Shown: positions 44,271-53,425, counted from the stretch's first letter. The stretch: DNA of 64,000 nucleotides from a virus (IMGVR_UViG_3300031521_000018:61374-125373), one strand, 5' to 3'. The notes: generated by a model not told the origin, from the sequence alone. Program-made: numbers and translations.

Positions 44271-44972
44271 ATGCCGTTTAAAAGAGCAAAAGTGGTTATG
44301 CTTCCTACTAATCAAAAAGCACAAATTGGAAATTTAGTAAAGTCAAAGTGTAATGAGCTACATATACTCACCGAAAACGAGGTATTTATAGCTAAAACAA
44401 CAATAGTTCAACATATTTACGTATTATCAGGTAAAAAAAATACTGAGGTAGGTGGAGAAATTAAAGTTGGTGATTATGCAATAGGTCTTGATCAAATTGT
44501 ATATAAGCTGAAAGAGGGTGAATTTCCTTTAAGAGCCGATAGAAAGATTATTGCATCAACTGATTTAAGTTTGGGATTGGAAGAAGCAATTAAAATAGCT
44601 AATGATTCTGATTGTATGAGTGGCTCTTCAGGTTGGGTTGAAATAAAGAACAAAAATTTGTTTCCACAATCATCGAAATCGTTTATTGATATTTATATTA
44701 AAGAATACAACAATGGTAGACAAATTACCGATGTTTTGGTTGAATATGAACAGGATACTCAATCTTGGATAAATGCATTTAATAAATCAGCAAAAGATTT
44801 TGAACGGTTAAAAATTAATCCAAAAGATAGAACTATAACAATAAGGAAGATTAAAAACAACTATACTTTTGAGGAAGTTGAAATACTAATAAATAAGCAC
44901 AGAGATGATAACCTTTCTGCGGGCGGAACTAACAAAATATTAACTGTAAATTGGATTTATGAAAACCTATAA
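44271..44972 (+). CDS. Hypothetical protein, 233 aa
   Basis: Starts MPFKRAKVVMLPTNQKAQIGNLV, like a family repeated in Bacteroidota phages (AKVVMLPT...). EVGGEIKVGDYAIG is a typical beta element of that family. Function unknown. Shares LTENEVFIA with the 37802 protein. Confidence 0.6.
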   Translation: MPFKRAKVVMLPTNQKAQIGNLVKSKCNELHILTENEVFIAKTTIVQHIYVLSGKKNTEVGGEIKVGDYAIGLDQIVYKLKEGEFPLRADRKIIASTDLSLGLEEAIKIANDSDCMSGSSGWVEIKNKNLFPQSSKSFIDIYIKEYNNGRQITDVLVEYEQDTQSWINAFNKSAKDFERLKINPKDRTITIRKIKNNYTFEEVEILINKHRDDNLSAGGTNKILTVNWIYENL

Positions 44973-44984
44973 GTTGCTAACATT

Positions 44985-45581
44985 ATGAAAATAAAAGGTA
45001 AAATAGTTAAAATCTCGGAAAATATTCATTTTGCTGTAAAAGGTTATATAAGTGAAAATGAATACTTCATTGTAATGGAGAATAATGAGTGGTGCATCCA
45101 TAAATGTCAACATATAATTAATGAATCATCTGTTATGTCTTTCACTAAAGATATAGAGAAAAACTGTCAAATTATTTATAAAGTATTTCAACTAGATGAT
45201 TGTCTTAGAGTAAGGATTTCATCGGATACTAAAATATGTACAAAATTAAGACCTCCATATATTTACAACGATCAAGTGTTTTTGCTCAAAAAGGAGTCCA
45301 CTGATTATATTTTAAACATTAAAACACGTTTATTTGATACCGTATTTATAGAATTTAAAGAATATTGTATTCATAATTCTAAAAATAATTTTTTTGATGG
45401 GCAAGTAGACCTAACAAGCTGTGGTAATAGAGATACTTGGTATAGTGATGGTATTTGTACATTTTGTGGTAGACCTATAATACAAGATACTTTTGTAGGT
45501 GGTAGACATTCAATATATTTAGAGCCAATGTATGACGATAAAAATATAATTGCATTTACTGAATTTACTATAACATTATGA
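44985..45581 (+). CDS. Hypothetical protein with zinc-like C-terminus, 198 aa
   Basis: TSCGNRDTWYSDGICTFCGRPI (about 145-166) suggests a small zinc site. The first half is beta-rich. Overlaps the next gene by 4 nt. Confidence 0.55.
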   Translation: MKIKGKIVKISENIHFAVKGYISENEYFIVMENNEWCIHKCQHIINESSVMSFTKDIEKNCQIIYKVFQLDDCLRVRISSDTKICTKLRPPYIYNDQVFLLKKESTDYILNIKTRLFDTVFIEFKEYCIHNSKNNFFDGQVDLTSCGNRDTWYSDGICTFCGRPIIQDTFVGGRHSIYLEPMYDDKNIIAFTEFTITL

Positions 45582-45934
45582 AACAATTAGCCATTGATCA
45601 CTCTCAAACAAAGGACATAATTATAACAATACCATCAATCACAAAATGGGAAGAATACCAAAAGGAACTTGATTTGGTGAAAGATGGTAAGTATGTAATG
45701 AATTTCAAAGTTACCTCATATCCAAAGCAAACAGAGGTTGGTAAGAAATGTTATCTGTGTTATAAGGGAAACATAATAGGATATATGTTTATTACAGCAC
45801 TAAGTGATAAACCATTTAATTGTGAAACTACGGGTACTGCTTGGGTTGGTAAATTTATTCAAAGAAGTGGTGAATTTCATAAGATAGCACCTATTCCTAT
45901 GAAAGGGTTTAGAGGCTTTAGATATTTTCAATAA
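45578..45934 (+). CDS. Conserved phage hypothetical, possible PUA/ASCH-like fold
   Basis: 118 residues. NFKVTSYPKQTEVGKKCYLCYKGNIIGYMFI and a terminal IPMKGFRGFRYF are typical of a small phage family. The strand pattern and 'G-x-I-x-G-x' loop recall ASCH/PUA-like RNA-binding folds. Weak inference. Confidence 0.5.
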   Translation: MKQLAIDHSQTKDIIITIPSITKWEEYQKELDLVKDGKYVMNFKVTSYPKQTEVGKKCYLCYKGNIIGYMFITALSDKPFNCETTGTAWVGKFIQRSGEFHKIAPIPMKGFRGFRYFQ

Positions 45935-46117
45935 ATGAAAAAGATAATACTTGAATTAACTCAAAGGGAATTTGATTCAATGATTTCAATGATAGAGGAT
46001 AATGCTATAATGGTTGGTACTGCTGATAAAGAATTTGTTGTACCAACTAAAAATAATATAAAAATATTCAACAAAGCACTTAGTAGAAATAATATAAATT
46101 ATAAAATAATATCATGA
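45935..46117 (+). CDS. Hypothetical protein, 60 aa
   Basis: Directly after the previous stop; overlaps the next gene by 4 nt. Not recognised. Confidence 0.5.
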   Translation: MKKIILELTQREFDSMISMIEDNAIMVGTADKEFVVPTKNNIKIFNKALSRNNINYKIIS

Positions 46118-46683
46118 GTGAAACATTATTTGTGGATGGTTTTGATAATGCTATACTTGGTTTGAATGCTGAAACAAACCGTGTTGTATATTCCAAAAAG
46201 AAAATGATTAACATGTTAGCCAAGCAGTATTCGGAAGACCCTGATAACAAAGATGACCCTGAATATGACCCTGAACTTGAGGCTATAATGTTTTTAGAAT
46301 ACAATACATTTACAGCATATATGGGGGTAGGAACACCACTTTATAACGATGATGATGTGGATGAAGAGGAAATAGATGATTGTATGGCTATTACAATACA
46401 TAATTATACTCCAATGACTAAAGATGAAATTGTTGATTGCATAAGCATTGGGGATAATAGCCAAATTAAAGCATTTGAATTAGAGGACAAAACCGATAAT
46501 TTATGTAATTATTGTAATTGTAATTATCCTGACTGTGAATCAAGAATACGATTCGGGGTTGGTGATGGTGATGATAATATAATAGGCTGTGATGTGTTTC
46601 AAGGTGATATTTCAGACACCTTCATTGAAGAGAAGCAATATATTAAGGAAGAATTTAACTTAATTTACGAGGATAATGTCTAA
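46114..46683 (+). CDS. Hypothetical acidic protein, 189 aa
   Basis: Very acidic (DPDNKDDPEYDPELEA, DDDVDEEEIDD) with CNYCNCNYPDC near residue 130. Could be a DNA mimic or zinc protein; no family recognised. Overlaps the following gene by 8 nt. Confidence 0.55.
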   Translation: MSETLFVDGFDNAILGLNAETNRVVYSKKKMINMLAKQYSEDPDNKDDPEYDPELEAIMFLEYNTFTAYMGVGTPLYNDDDVDEEEIDDCMAITIHNYTPMTKDEIVDCISIGDNSQIKAFELEDKTDNLCNYCNCNYPDCESRIRFGVGDGDDNIIGCDVFQGDISDTFIEEKQYIKEEFNLIYEDNV

Positions 46684-46873
46684 AATAGAAAATATAATAC
46701 AGACAGTTGATGCAGACTATCAATGTCCTAGATGTATTATAGGAAGACTAAGACCAACAGGTAAAAAATTTATTGGACTATATTACCAACACAAATGTAA
46801 TACACCAAAATGTGGTTATATTGAAACTCTTGATAAAATTTATCCTTATTCCGAAACACGTAAAATAAAATAA
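46676..46873 (+). CDS. Zinc-ribbon protein, 65 aa
   Basis: CPRCIIGRLRP...HKCNTPKCGY forms a CxxC...CxxxxC ribbon like the C-terminal fingers of type I topoisomerases. Nothing else in the chain. Confidence 0.6.
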   Translation: MSKIENIIQTVDADYQCPRCIIGRLRPTGKKFIGLYYQHKCNTPKCGYIETLDKIYPYSETRKIK

Positions 46874-46905
46874 AATCACACTTGTGTTACTTAAAATTAA
46901 AAATT

Positions 46906-47091
46906 ATGTGATATATAAATGAAGATGAATCAACGGTTACTTATACTTTTGAGGAGCTAAAAAAGGTAGTTGATAACGAGTCCGAAAATTTCCCTGATAG
47001 TCCAAGTTTTGAAGCATGTACACTTTCATCAATTAAAGAGGGAGAAACAGTTGAGTTGGATTTTAACAATCAATCTTTTAAAATATTATAA
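46906..47091 (+). pseudogene. Small gene with in-frame TGA at codon 2
   Basis: A standard leader (AAATTAAAAATT) precedes ATG, but codon 2 is TGA. The rest of the frame is open for 59 codons and reads as protein (EDESTVTYTFEELKKVVDNE...). No other ATG is in frame. It is either inactivated by a point mutation or starts at a non-AUG codon. Confidence 0.45.
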
Positions 47092-47094
47092 GGC

Positions 47095-47418
47095 ATGGAA
47101 ATATTTCATAAAAAATTTAGACAAGAACCTGATTATAAATATGGAAAATTTGATGATAATCATGATGATAATCCCATTAAAATATCTCGTAAATTTTATA
47201 TCCCATGCAAAAGCTACAATCTTACATATGCTTTTGTATTTACCGAAGAAGAGGTATTAAATGGAATTCATGGAAATATCGATATTGAACAGGAACTTAT
47301 GGTTATTTGGCAAAGATGTCCAATATTCGAATATAAAATAATAAAGAAGAAATTTTGTAAAAAAAGCATGGGGATAATTTACTTAGTTAAGGTAACCAAA
47401 TGTGAAGCCGATTGTTAA
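47095..47418 (+). CDS. Hypothetical protein, 107 aa
   Basis: Not recognised. Starts 3 nt after the interrupted gene. Basic C-terminus with KKKFCKKSMG. Confidence 0.5.
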   Translation: MEIFHKKFRQEPDYKYGKFDDNHDDNPIKISRKFYIPCKSYNLTYAFVFTEEEVLNGIHGNIDIEQELMVIWQRCPIFEYKIIKKKFCKKSMGIIYLVKVTKCEADC

Positions 47419-47429
47419 TATTAAAATAT

Positions 47430-47630
47430 ATGTCATTAAGCACATTTCCAACAAAAGTCCAAGGGAAAATATTTGAATTTTTAAATCAATTTGAATTTTC
47501 TATTAATGAGTTAAATGATATCAAAACAATATCTGTTAAAATTTTTGATAAATTTTATTTTCGTTATACATTGGATGAATGTACAGATTTAGCAAAAGAC
47601 TATACACAAAATAAATTAAAAGTATTATGA
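47430..47630 (+). CDS. Hypothetical protein, 66 aa
   Basis: Start at 47430 behind ATTAAAATAT (an upstream in-frame TTG lacks a leader). Overlaps the next gene by 4 nt. Not recognised. Confidence 0.5.
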   Translation: MSLSTFPTKVQGKIFEFLNQFEFSINELNDIKTISVKIFDKFYFRYTLDECTDLAKDYTQNKLKVL

Positions 47631-48079
47631 GAAAAAGCGGATATTATTGGGCTTATGCCTTAAGTTTGGATAACATACCAATTAATGATTGGGTTGTGGT
47701 TTTATACAACAAGGGTGTTGATAAATATAAGTATTATAACAATAATTGGTATAAAGAATATTGTTTCAGGGAAGTCGATGCTGAAATGATTGTGCACTTG
47801 ACAGCTAATGACAGGAAAAAACAGCAGTTGATGTTTATAGATGCTGCCTGTGAATTAAATCAGGAAATGTATAAAAAACATGGAGAAATCTGTGATCAGT
47901 TTTATTATATGACAAATGGATATACAGACATTTTCGGATTTGGAGATAAGACACTTTGGGATTCTGAAAACGATGAACGTGTATGGATTGAGGAAAACGA
48001 CGATTATGAGAATTTTAAATCTTTCATAACTAACATATTTAATGTTTGGATTAAATCGTTAAACAAATTAAAATTATGA
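47627..48079 (+). CDS. Hypothetical protein, 150 aa
   Basis: Aromatic-rich (Tyr, Trp) N-terminal half, helical C-terminal half. Overlaps both neighbours by 4 nt, so translationally coupled. Not recognised. Confidence 0.55.
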   Translation: MRKSGYYWAYALSLDNIPINDWVVVLYNKGVDKYKYYNNNWYKEYCFREVDAEMIVHLTANDRKKQQLMFIDAACELNQEMYKKHGEICDQFYYMTNGYTDIFGFGDKTLWDSENDERVWIEENDDYENFKSFITNIFNVWIKSLNKLKL

Positions 48080-48432
48080 CAATAACAAGTCTTTTTGGTT
48101 TGGAATCAGATGACCCAAAACTAAAACTATTCCATGATACACGTGGAAACCCGAAAAAAGTTATATGTACAAAAGACAATCCAAGAAGCAGGTCTATTGA
48201 GCATCATATATTTAAAAAAGGTGATATAGTTGTTGTTAATGGAACTGTTGGGGAAGGAGATAATTTTATGGTTTCTATTCCTGAGGTGTGTGGTTTTTAT
48301 GATTATACTCATTTTGAATTGGTGGATGATGAAGAAATAAAATTATGTGAAAGCCACAGTACTTGTTGTTATCCGTTGGATTCAGGGGAAATATGTTTGC
48401 CATCTAAAGGATGTTTTACAAAAGGTATATAA
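48076..48432 (+). CDS. Hypothetical protein, 118 aa
   Basis: FKKGDIVVVNGTVGEGDNFMV suggests a small SH3-like barrel. The C-terminus has five Cys (CESHSTCCYPLDSGEICLPSKGC). Not recognised. Confidence 0.5.
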   Translation: MTITSLFGLESDDPKLKLFHDTRGNPKKVICTKDNPRSRSIEHHIFKKGDIVVVNGTVGEGDNFMVSIPEVCGFYDYTHFELVDDEEIKLCESHSTCCYPLDSGEICLPSKGCFTKGI

Positions 48433-48453
48433 TAATTTTAAAATATATAAACA

Positions 48454-48882
48454 ATGGAAGCCATAGTACAATTAAGAAAATCAGAATATGACACTCTTGT
48501 TGAATCTGCAAGCTTGAGTATTAAAAATATAGAAAGGAAAGCTCAAGAACTCTATGAAGAAAATGGAACTTTTGCAATAAAGATTGAACTTGATGTTCAA
48601 GAGAACTATCATAGTGATATAACCTTTAAAGCAAGTAGCTATGTAAAGGATTGGGATAATAAATTTCCTATATCAGACGATGACAAACGAAAGATAGTTA
48701 AATTCGTGAATTATAAAGCCAAAGACTTACTTGTCAGAAAATTCGGTAAGCAAATAGCCAATGTCAATTTTTATAATGATGAAATTAAAAAGCTTAATAT
48801 TGCTAGGAATTCATCGATGATTTTTACTATTACGGGTTGGCTTGCCGCTTTGACTTTGGTTTTAATATCAATATTGAAGTAA
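48454..48882 (+). CDS. Membrane-anchored helical protein, 142 aa
   Basis: Charged helices followed by a C-terminal transmembrane segment (MIFTITGWLAALTLVLISIL). A tail-anchored protein; could be an Rz-like or holin-like factor but nothing specific is seen. Confidence 0.55.
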   Translation: MEAIVQLRKSEYDTLVESASLSIKNIERKAQELYEENGTFAIKIELDVQENYHSDITFKASSYVKDWDNKFPISDDDKRKIVKFVNYKAKDLLVRKFGKQIANVNFYNDEIKKLNIARNSSMIFTITGWLAALTLVLISILK

Positions 48883-48897
48883 ATACGCTAATTAAGC

Positions 48898-48931
48898 AAA
48901 GAGGACTGAATACATACATTCAGTCCTCTTT
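48898..48931 (+). terminator. 14-bp hairpin terminator
   Basis: AAAGAGGACTGAAT pairs perfectly with ATTCAGTCCTCTTT over a 6-nt loop. Ends the overlapping gene run from 47095. Confidence 0.85.
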
Positions 48932-49034
48932 ATATGTCACCCAAGGTCACACGATATATTTTCCTTCAATTTTCGTACTTATAATCCTATTAAAACCTTT
49001 TTAAGTTTTCAATTATAAAAAGGAAAATCTTTAT

Positions 49035-49259
49035 ATGGATGCAATTATAACTATTACTTTAGATCAATTAAAATCTTTATTAGATCAACAAATAGAGATT
49101 ACTATTGAAAAATGTATGTCCCAAACAAGTTATTACAATGATGAAAGCACAGACAGCTGTTCTAAATCTTTGCCTATAAATAAGGAAAGATTTTATAAAA
49201 ATGGTCGTAATTCAAAATATCCAAATGATTTCATAGTTCTATCGAAATATCTTAAGTGA
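49035..49259 (+). CDS. Hypothetical protein, 74 aa
   Basis: Not recognised. Helical N-terminus, Ser/Lys-rich end. Confidence 0.5.
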   Translation: MDAIITITLDQLKSLLDQQIEITIEKCMSQTSYYNDESTDSCSKSLPINKERFYKNGRNSKYPNDFIVLSKYLK

Positions 49260-49310
49260 TAATATAAATTGATTAAAAATATAAATTATTAAACCTCTAA
49301 TACAATTGAT

Positions 49311-49595
49311 ATGAATAATCCATTTTACTATTTACATGTTTGGTTCAGCAGACATCTGCTAGGTTTTTGCCCTGAGTGTAATTCATCATCACCTAAAATG
49401 TATGGTTGTCCTGTATGTCATCATGATAGAACAGCACCTTTTGACAAAAAGAAATCACATTCATATTGGTTACGTTGGCGGGTACTGCATGGATATACTC
49501 ATGTTCATTATACTAAAGAGGAAAGAGCGTTTATAATGTCAATATTGTTGGATACCCCTGTTGAACAGCACTATTATAATTTTAATCAATTGTAA
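49311..49595 (+). CDS. Small zinc-finger protein, 94 aa
   Basis: CPECNSSSPKMYGCPVC (20-36) is a Cys4 site; the rest is His/Tyr/Trp-rich. Not recognised further. Confidence 0.55.
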   Translation: MNNPFYYLHVWFSRHLLGFCPECNSSSPKMYGCPVCHHDRTAPFDKKKSHSYWLRWRVLHGYTHVHYTKEERAFIMSILLDTPVEQHYYNFNQL

Positions 49596-49601
49596 ATATT
49601 T

Positions 49602-49715
49602 ATGTTTTACTTAGCACATTTAAGAGTTACAAAATATTATGAAGACTTAAGTACACCTTATTATAAATCATATGAGATTGATAACTATATAAGCATAAAT
49701 GCAATAATTTCCTAA
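49602..49715 (+). CDS. Hypothetical protein, 37 aa
   Basis: A short frame that fills the gap after the zinc-finger gene, 6 nt downstream, with an AAATATTT leader. Tyr-rich. Low certainty because of size. Confidence 0.35.
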   Translation: MFYLAHLRVTKYYEDLSTPYYKSYEIDNYISINAIIS

Positions 49716-49734
49716 TATAATAAACTTTACCGAT

Positions 49735-50610
49735 ATGATTGATACCGATAATAAAATAGAAAATTTAAGGAGTTTATTTAAACATTTATTTGAATTTTGT
49801 GATAATGAGTGGGTTTCTGTAAAAGATCATCCTTTAACACCAATCTATAATATGTTTGGATTGGATAAATCATGGAGTGAGGCTATAATGTTTGTTTTGA
49901 GTAATTGTAATGAGTTCGCAATATCTAATGATGGTGGAAATATAAGATATAGGTCTAAAACCTCTGTAACTCCAAATTATACAAAATTAATTGGTGATGT
50001 GGTTAAGTATTTCGAACCTGTTGCTATTGATACAAAGCTTGTTAAATACGAAGTTCGTAAATATTATAATAAAACCGACACCGTGAATAATAAATTAAAT
50101 AGTTCACCACCAATGATATTCCTTAACGAAAATGATAAGCAACAAGTTTTTAGAGTAAAACGCAAATATGTACATAAGGTAAAGCCACTTGATTTAGATT
50201 CTATACATATATCAAGCAACACACAACCTAAGGTATTCCTTGATTTAAATGAAAAATTCATACAACCTATTAAAGAAAAACGTAAATATGTACATAAGGT
50301 AAATACCTCTGAATTTAAAGACAATATTCCACCTATGCATGGTAATGATACTGCATCCCCTAATGGAGAATCTAATACAAATATACCATATAAAACACAT
50401 TTTAATGTGGATGATATTTGCTATACTGTTTATGATAATAAAATTATTGAAATGGAAATTGTTGGTGTCAATAAAAAGGGTAAAGATTATTTGCATAATC
50501 TTTATAACGATGAATACAAAATCGATGTGTTTGATATGTTGGTAACTGATTTACATGATTCCCCTGAATCTTTATGTGCAAAATTGTTACAAAATTATAA
50601 AAACAAATGA
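49735..50610 (+). CDS. Hypothetical protein with internal KRKYVHKV repeats
   Basis: 291 residues. Two copies of FLxxNEx...KRKYVHKV about 42 residues apart (near 142 and 184), between an N-terminal wHTH-like segment and a C-terminal SH3-like strand set. Not recognised. Overlaps the next gene by 4 nt. Confidence 0.55.
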   Translation: MIDTDNKIENLRSLFKHLFEFCDNEWVSVKDHPLTPIYNMFGLDKSWSEAIMFVLSNCNEFAISNDGGNIRYRSKTSVTPNYTKLIGDVVKYFEPVAIDTKLVKYEVRKYYNKTDTVNNKLNSSPPMIFLNENDKQQVFRVKRKYVHKVKPLDLDSIHISSNTQPKVFLDLNEKFIQPIKEKRKYVHKVNTSEFKDNIPPMHGNDTASPNGESNTNIPYKTHFNVDDICYTVYDNKIIEMEIVGVNKKGKDYLHNLYNDEYKIDVFDMLVTDLHDSPESLCAKLLQNYKNK

Positions 50611-51080
50611 AGAAAATATATCAAACAATTTTTAAGAAGGGAAATGGTAATTGCTTACAAGCGGCTGCAGCAAGTTTGCTAGAAATTGATTTAGAGCTAG
50701 TACCACATTTCATATCTCATGGTGCTGAATGGTACGAGGTTCTTTTTAAGTTTATAATGGATTCAGGTTATGAATTTAAAGGAACTATATATAATCCAAG
50801 ACAAATAGGCTGCTATGGCGGTGATTCAATGCCTACAATAGTAGATAATAAAGGTGTTAGCGGATTGTTCATAGGTATTGTTTACTCCCCAAGTTCTTTT
50901 ACGGCTGATGATTTAGCTAAATCATCAGCCTGTACTCATGCTGTGATTATAGATAAAGAATTCAGGATAGTTCATGACCCAAATCCTAATAATATAGACA
51001 TATTTGATTATCCATTATTTGATCAATTGGATTATCACGGAATATTAGAATTTTACTTAATAGAAAAATCCGAAAAATGA
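50607..51080 (+). CDS. Papain-like (C39-type) cysteine-peptidase-like protein
   Basis: 157 residues. GNGNCLQAAAASLLEIDLELVPHF has the nucleophile-Cys helix, and CTHAVIIDKEFRIVHDPNPNN the His strand with a following Asp/Asn. This is a widespread phage family of unknown substrate. Overlaps the next gene by 4 nt. Confidence 0.55.
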   Translation: MKKIYQTIFKKGNGNCLQAAAASLLEIDLELVPHFISHGAEWYEVLFKFIMDSGYEFKGTIYNPRQIGCYGGDSMPTIVDNKGVSGLFIGIVYSPSSFTADDLAKSSACTHAVIIDKEFRIVHDPNPNNIDIFDYPLFDQLDYHGILEFYLIEKSEK

Positions 51081-51259
51081 AAGAATTATTAAAAAAACAA
51101 ATTAAGCAAGGTGTATTAATGGCAATTGTATGTTGGATTGGTGTACTTATTATGGTGGTTACTGATCATGTTGATGGTTGTGTAATGCTTGCTACAGGTG
51201 GTATAATATTTCCTTTATGTACGCTTGCATTATACATCAAACTCAAGCGTAATTATTAA
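51077..51259 (+). CDS. Two-span membrane protein, 60 aa
   Basis: Hydrophobic segments at about 13-29 and 35-54 with a short loop and a basic C-terminus (KLKRNY). Size and topology fit a class II holin, but nothing around it supports lysis. Confidence 0.5.
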   Translation: MKELLKKQIKQGVLMAIVCWIGVLIMVVTDHVDGCVMLATGGIIFPLCTLALYIKLKRNY

Positions 51260-51265
51260 TGAATT

Positions 51266-51517
51266 ATGCAGTTTGGTATAACAACAGGTCATAAATACAA
51301 AACTAAAGGTGGTTGGACTGCTTTCATAATGACTTTCATAGATGAAAATCCAATAGGATATCTAATTGATTGCTTAGGTCATAAAGAACCATTTACATGT
51401 GCATGGAACGTGGATACAGGTAAATGTATAAAACATGGGGATTTTACCGCCAAGGAAATAGTTACCCCATATGACATAATAGGTGAATGTACAGATGGCA
51501 AAGGTAGATGTAATTAA
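51266..51517 (+). CDS. Hypothetical protein, 83 aa
   Basis: Beta-rich (KYKTKGGWTAFIMTFID), small-barrel appearance. Not recognised. Overlaps the next gene. Confidence 0.5.
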   Translation: MQFGITTGHKYKTKGGWTAFIMTFIDENPIGYLIDCLGHKEPFTCAWNVDTGKCIKHGDFTAKEIVTPYDIIGECTDGKGRCN

Positions 51518-51707
51518 AGGTATCAAGGATGTGTATAAGCCTTTAGAGGATGAAATTTCTAGACGTGAGCTGATTTATAGTCAAAGGTCTAATAAATGGC
51601 AAAACTCAGATAAGGGAGATGATTATTGGAGTAACATTTATTATCTTAAAGATATATTACAAGACTTGAGAACTTTTATGGGTAATTTAATAATAATGGA
51701 TAAATGA
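51498..51707 (+). CDS. Hypothetical protein, 69 aa
   Basis: ATG at 51498 (an in-frame GTG lies 15 nt upstream). Helical, with DVYKPLEDEISRRELIYSQRSNKWQNSDKGDDYW. Overlaps the previous gene by 20 nt. Confidence 0.5.
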   Translation, partial: AKVDVIKGIKDVYKPLEDEISRRELIYSQRSNKWQNSDKGDDYWSNIYYLKDILQDLRTFMGNLIIMDK

Positions 51708-51710
51708 CTT

Positions 51711-52130
51711 ATGGATACAGTAATACCTAAACCTATACACGCTAAACCAAGTTTGTTTGCTGTTTACTTTGAACCTTTAAAGGAGATAGCTATAAGATAT
51801 GGTTATAATTTAGTTATTCATGGTTCATTGAATCGGGATATGGACTTGATTGCAATACCTTGGCAAGAGGAAATAGATTCCCATTTGCTAATGATTGGGG
51901 AAATGGCTAAATTTATGGGTGGTGAAATAGCTTTATTCAATGAGTCAAGGCATACAGATGGCACAATTGTTGGTGATGTATTCACCCATAAGCCTCATGG
52001 TCGTATATGTTATGTAATCAATATTTTTAGAGGTGGGTACTTAAGCGGTGGTGGGTTTGCTGATATGACATATTTTAAAGACCCCCAATATTACCTCGAC
52101 ATTTCAGTAATACCCCCAATCAATATTTAA
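51711..52130 (+). CDS. Minimal nucleotidyltransferase-like phage protein
   Basis: 139 residues. YGYNLVIHGSLNRDMDLIAIPW has the GS...D-x-D pattern of nucleotidyltransferase folds and recurs in phage hypotheticals. HGRICYVINIFRGGYLSGGGFADMTYF follows. Activity uncertain. Confidence 0.55.
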   Translation: MDTVIPKPIHAKPSLFAVYFEPLKEIAIRYGYNLVIHGSLNRDMDLIAIPWQEEIDSHLLMIGEMAKFMGGEIALFNESRHTDGTIVGDVFTHKPHGRICYVINIFRGGYLSGGGFADMTYFKDPQYYLDISVIPPINI

Positions 52131-52143
52131 ATTCATAAATGTT

Positions 52144-52335
52144 ATGGCAGACGGAGAAAATAAAGATATAACTAATGTTAGTACCGATGATTTTGTAGAG
52201 CTTTTGAAAATGGTCAGTGCAATATCAAGTACAGCAACTAAAACAGATATATTAAAGAGCATGTCTGATATAAATGCAAATGAATCAAGGCAAAAAAGAA
52301 TATCAGAATTACTCAAGAAATATAATGTGGGGTGA
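52144..52335 (+). CDS. Hypothetical protein, 63 aa
   Basis: Acidic and helical. A 17-codon frame (52325-52378) overlaps its end; too short to call. Confidence 0.5.
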   Translation: MADGENKDITNVSTDDFVELLKMVSAISSTATKTDILKSMSDINANESRQKRISELLKKYNVG

Positions 52336-52383
52336 ATTTCAACAGTTCGTTTCAGAGCACATTAATAAAAATCATTAATTATA

Positions 52384-52575
52384 ATGACAAGTAGATTATC
52401 AATTATTCCATTTATAAATTCCAAAGGTGAGGATAGATTTAAAGTAGTAGGACTCAATGGTAATACATTCATTGATGCATTTGGTCATGGTTATCATACA
52501 AACGACAGTGCATATAATGGAATACTTATGTTTGTAAAATCTAAGAATTATAAGAAATCATGTCACAAAAAGTAG
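52384..52575 (+). CDS. Hypothetical protein, 63 aa
   Basis: Not recognised; basic C-terminus. Overlaps the next gene by 16 nt. Confidence 0.5.
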   Translation: MTSRLSIIPFINSKGEDRFKVVGLNGNTFIDAFGHGYHTNDSAYNGILMFVKSKNYKKSCHKK

Positions 52576-52736
52576 ATGAATGGTATCCAAACGGCATAAC
52601 TTGCTTACAGGTTTATAGTGAGCATGGTGAAACATTTTTTGGTACTATAGATGGTGTTGATATAGCTTGGGGTAGAGATGCCAAAAGTTGTAAGATAGCT
52701 TTACAGGAATATTATGATGATGTTTATAATGCTTAA
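52560..52736 (+). CDS. Hypothetical protein, 58 aa
   Basis: ATG inside the previous gene's end; reads MSQKVDEWYPNGITCLQVY... to TAA. Balanced composition, and the only open frame in this gap. Confidence 0.5.
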   Translation: MSQKVDEWYPNGITCLQVYSEHGETFFGTIDGVDIAWGRDAKSCKIALQEYYDDVYNA

Positions 52737-52752
52737 AAATAGGGGCTTAACT

Positions 52753-52905
52753 ATGAATTTTGAAAGTAAAAGATTTACTACATGGGCTGATGAAACCTCA
52801 TGGATAAAGGTGGATGTTGATAATAGATTATCTTATATAGCTGGTGAATTTAATACTGAAACTTTGAAAAGATACCAAACTATTAAACTTTCTCACACTA
52901 AGTAA
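52753..52905 (+). CDS. Hypothetical protein, 50 aa
   Basis: Start at 52753 after CTTAACT; an earlier in-frame ATG at 52714 overlaps the previous gene. Not recognised. Confidence 0.45.
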   Translation: MNFESKRFTTWADETSWIKVDVDNRLSYIAGEFNTETLKRYQTIKLSHTK

Positions 52906-52909
52906 AATT

Positions 52910-53107
52910 ATGAATGATAGAAGATTATATAGGCAATATGCACAATTTAAGGGTAATAAAGCTAAGGAATTTGTTAGAATAGAATCACAAATGTACGATA
53001 TAGATACACTTGTGACTAGGGATTATAATGGTAAAGAAGAACGAACTATTATAAACTATAAGGAATTTGCCAATTGGATTATAAGGAGCTTACCTAATAA
53101 CTTTTAA
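52910..53107 (+). CDS. Hypothetical protein, 65 aa
   Basis: Not recognised. Basic, with RRLYRQYAQFKGNKAKEF at the start. Confidence 0.5.
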   Translation: MNDRRLYRQYAQFKGNKAKEFVRIESQMYDIDTLVTRDYNGKEERTIINYKEFANWIIRSLPNNF

Positions 53108-53108
53108 T

Positions 53109-53219
53109 ATGAAATGTATAACTTTTGATAAGAAAGCACAAGATTCATTACCTCAGAACATTAAAGACAAAATGAAAGCTGATAGAGATAAGGCTAGACT
53201 TAAAAGGGATAATGTATGA
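53109..53219 (+). CDS. Hypothetical protein, 36 aa
   Basis: Highly charged helix (IKDKMKADRDKARLKRD). It starts 1 nt after the previous stop, and its stop overlaps the next ATG (ATGA). Confidence 0.45.
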   Translation: MKCITFDKKAQDSLPQNIKDKMKADRDKARLKRDNV

Positions 53220-53425
53220 AATGGAATAGAATTGGCGATGGTGTATTACCTGATGAAAAGCATGATAATAAAGAAATACTTATAAAGATTGATCATAATT
53301 GTGGTTATATGGTTGTAAGATGGAATAACACAATTAAGAGATTTATACCTCTAACATTTTATAACCAAGAAATAGCTATAAATCTAATCACAGGTGCATC
53401 TGATTGGTGCGAAATAAATGCTTAA
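53216..53425 (+). CDS. Hypothetical protein, 69 aa
   Basis: Starts KWNRIGDGVLPDE and ends ASDWCEINA, reminiscent of small DUF551-like phage proteins (W.....P....W). Weak similarity by eye. Confidence 0.5.
   Translation: MKWNRIGDGVLPDEKHDNKEILIKIDHNCGYMVVRWNNTIKRFIPLTFYNQEIAINLITGASDWCEINA

Noticed and set aside
46970-47260. Plus-strand frame overlapping the interrupted gene and the 107-aa gene
   Set aside because: Wrong frame relative to two better-supported genes, and no leader.
52325-52378. 17-codon frame after the 52144 gene
   Set aside because: Too short and overlapping; no independent support.
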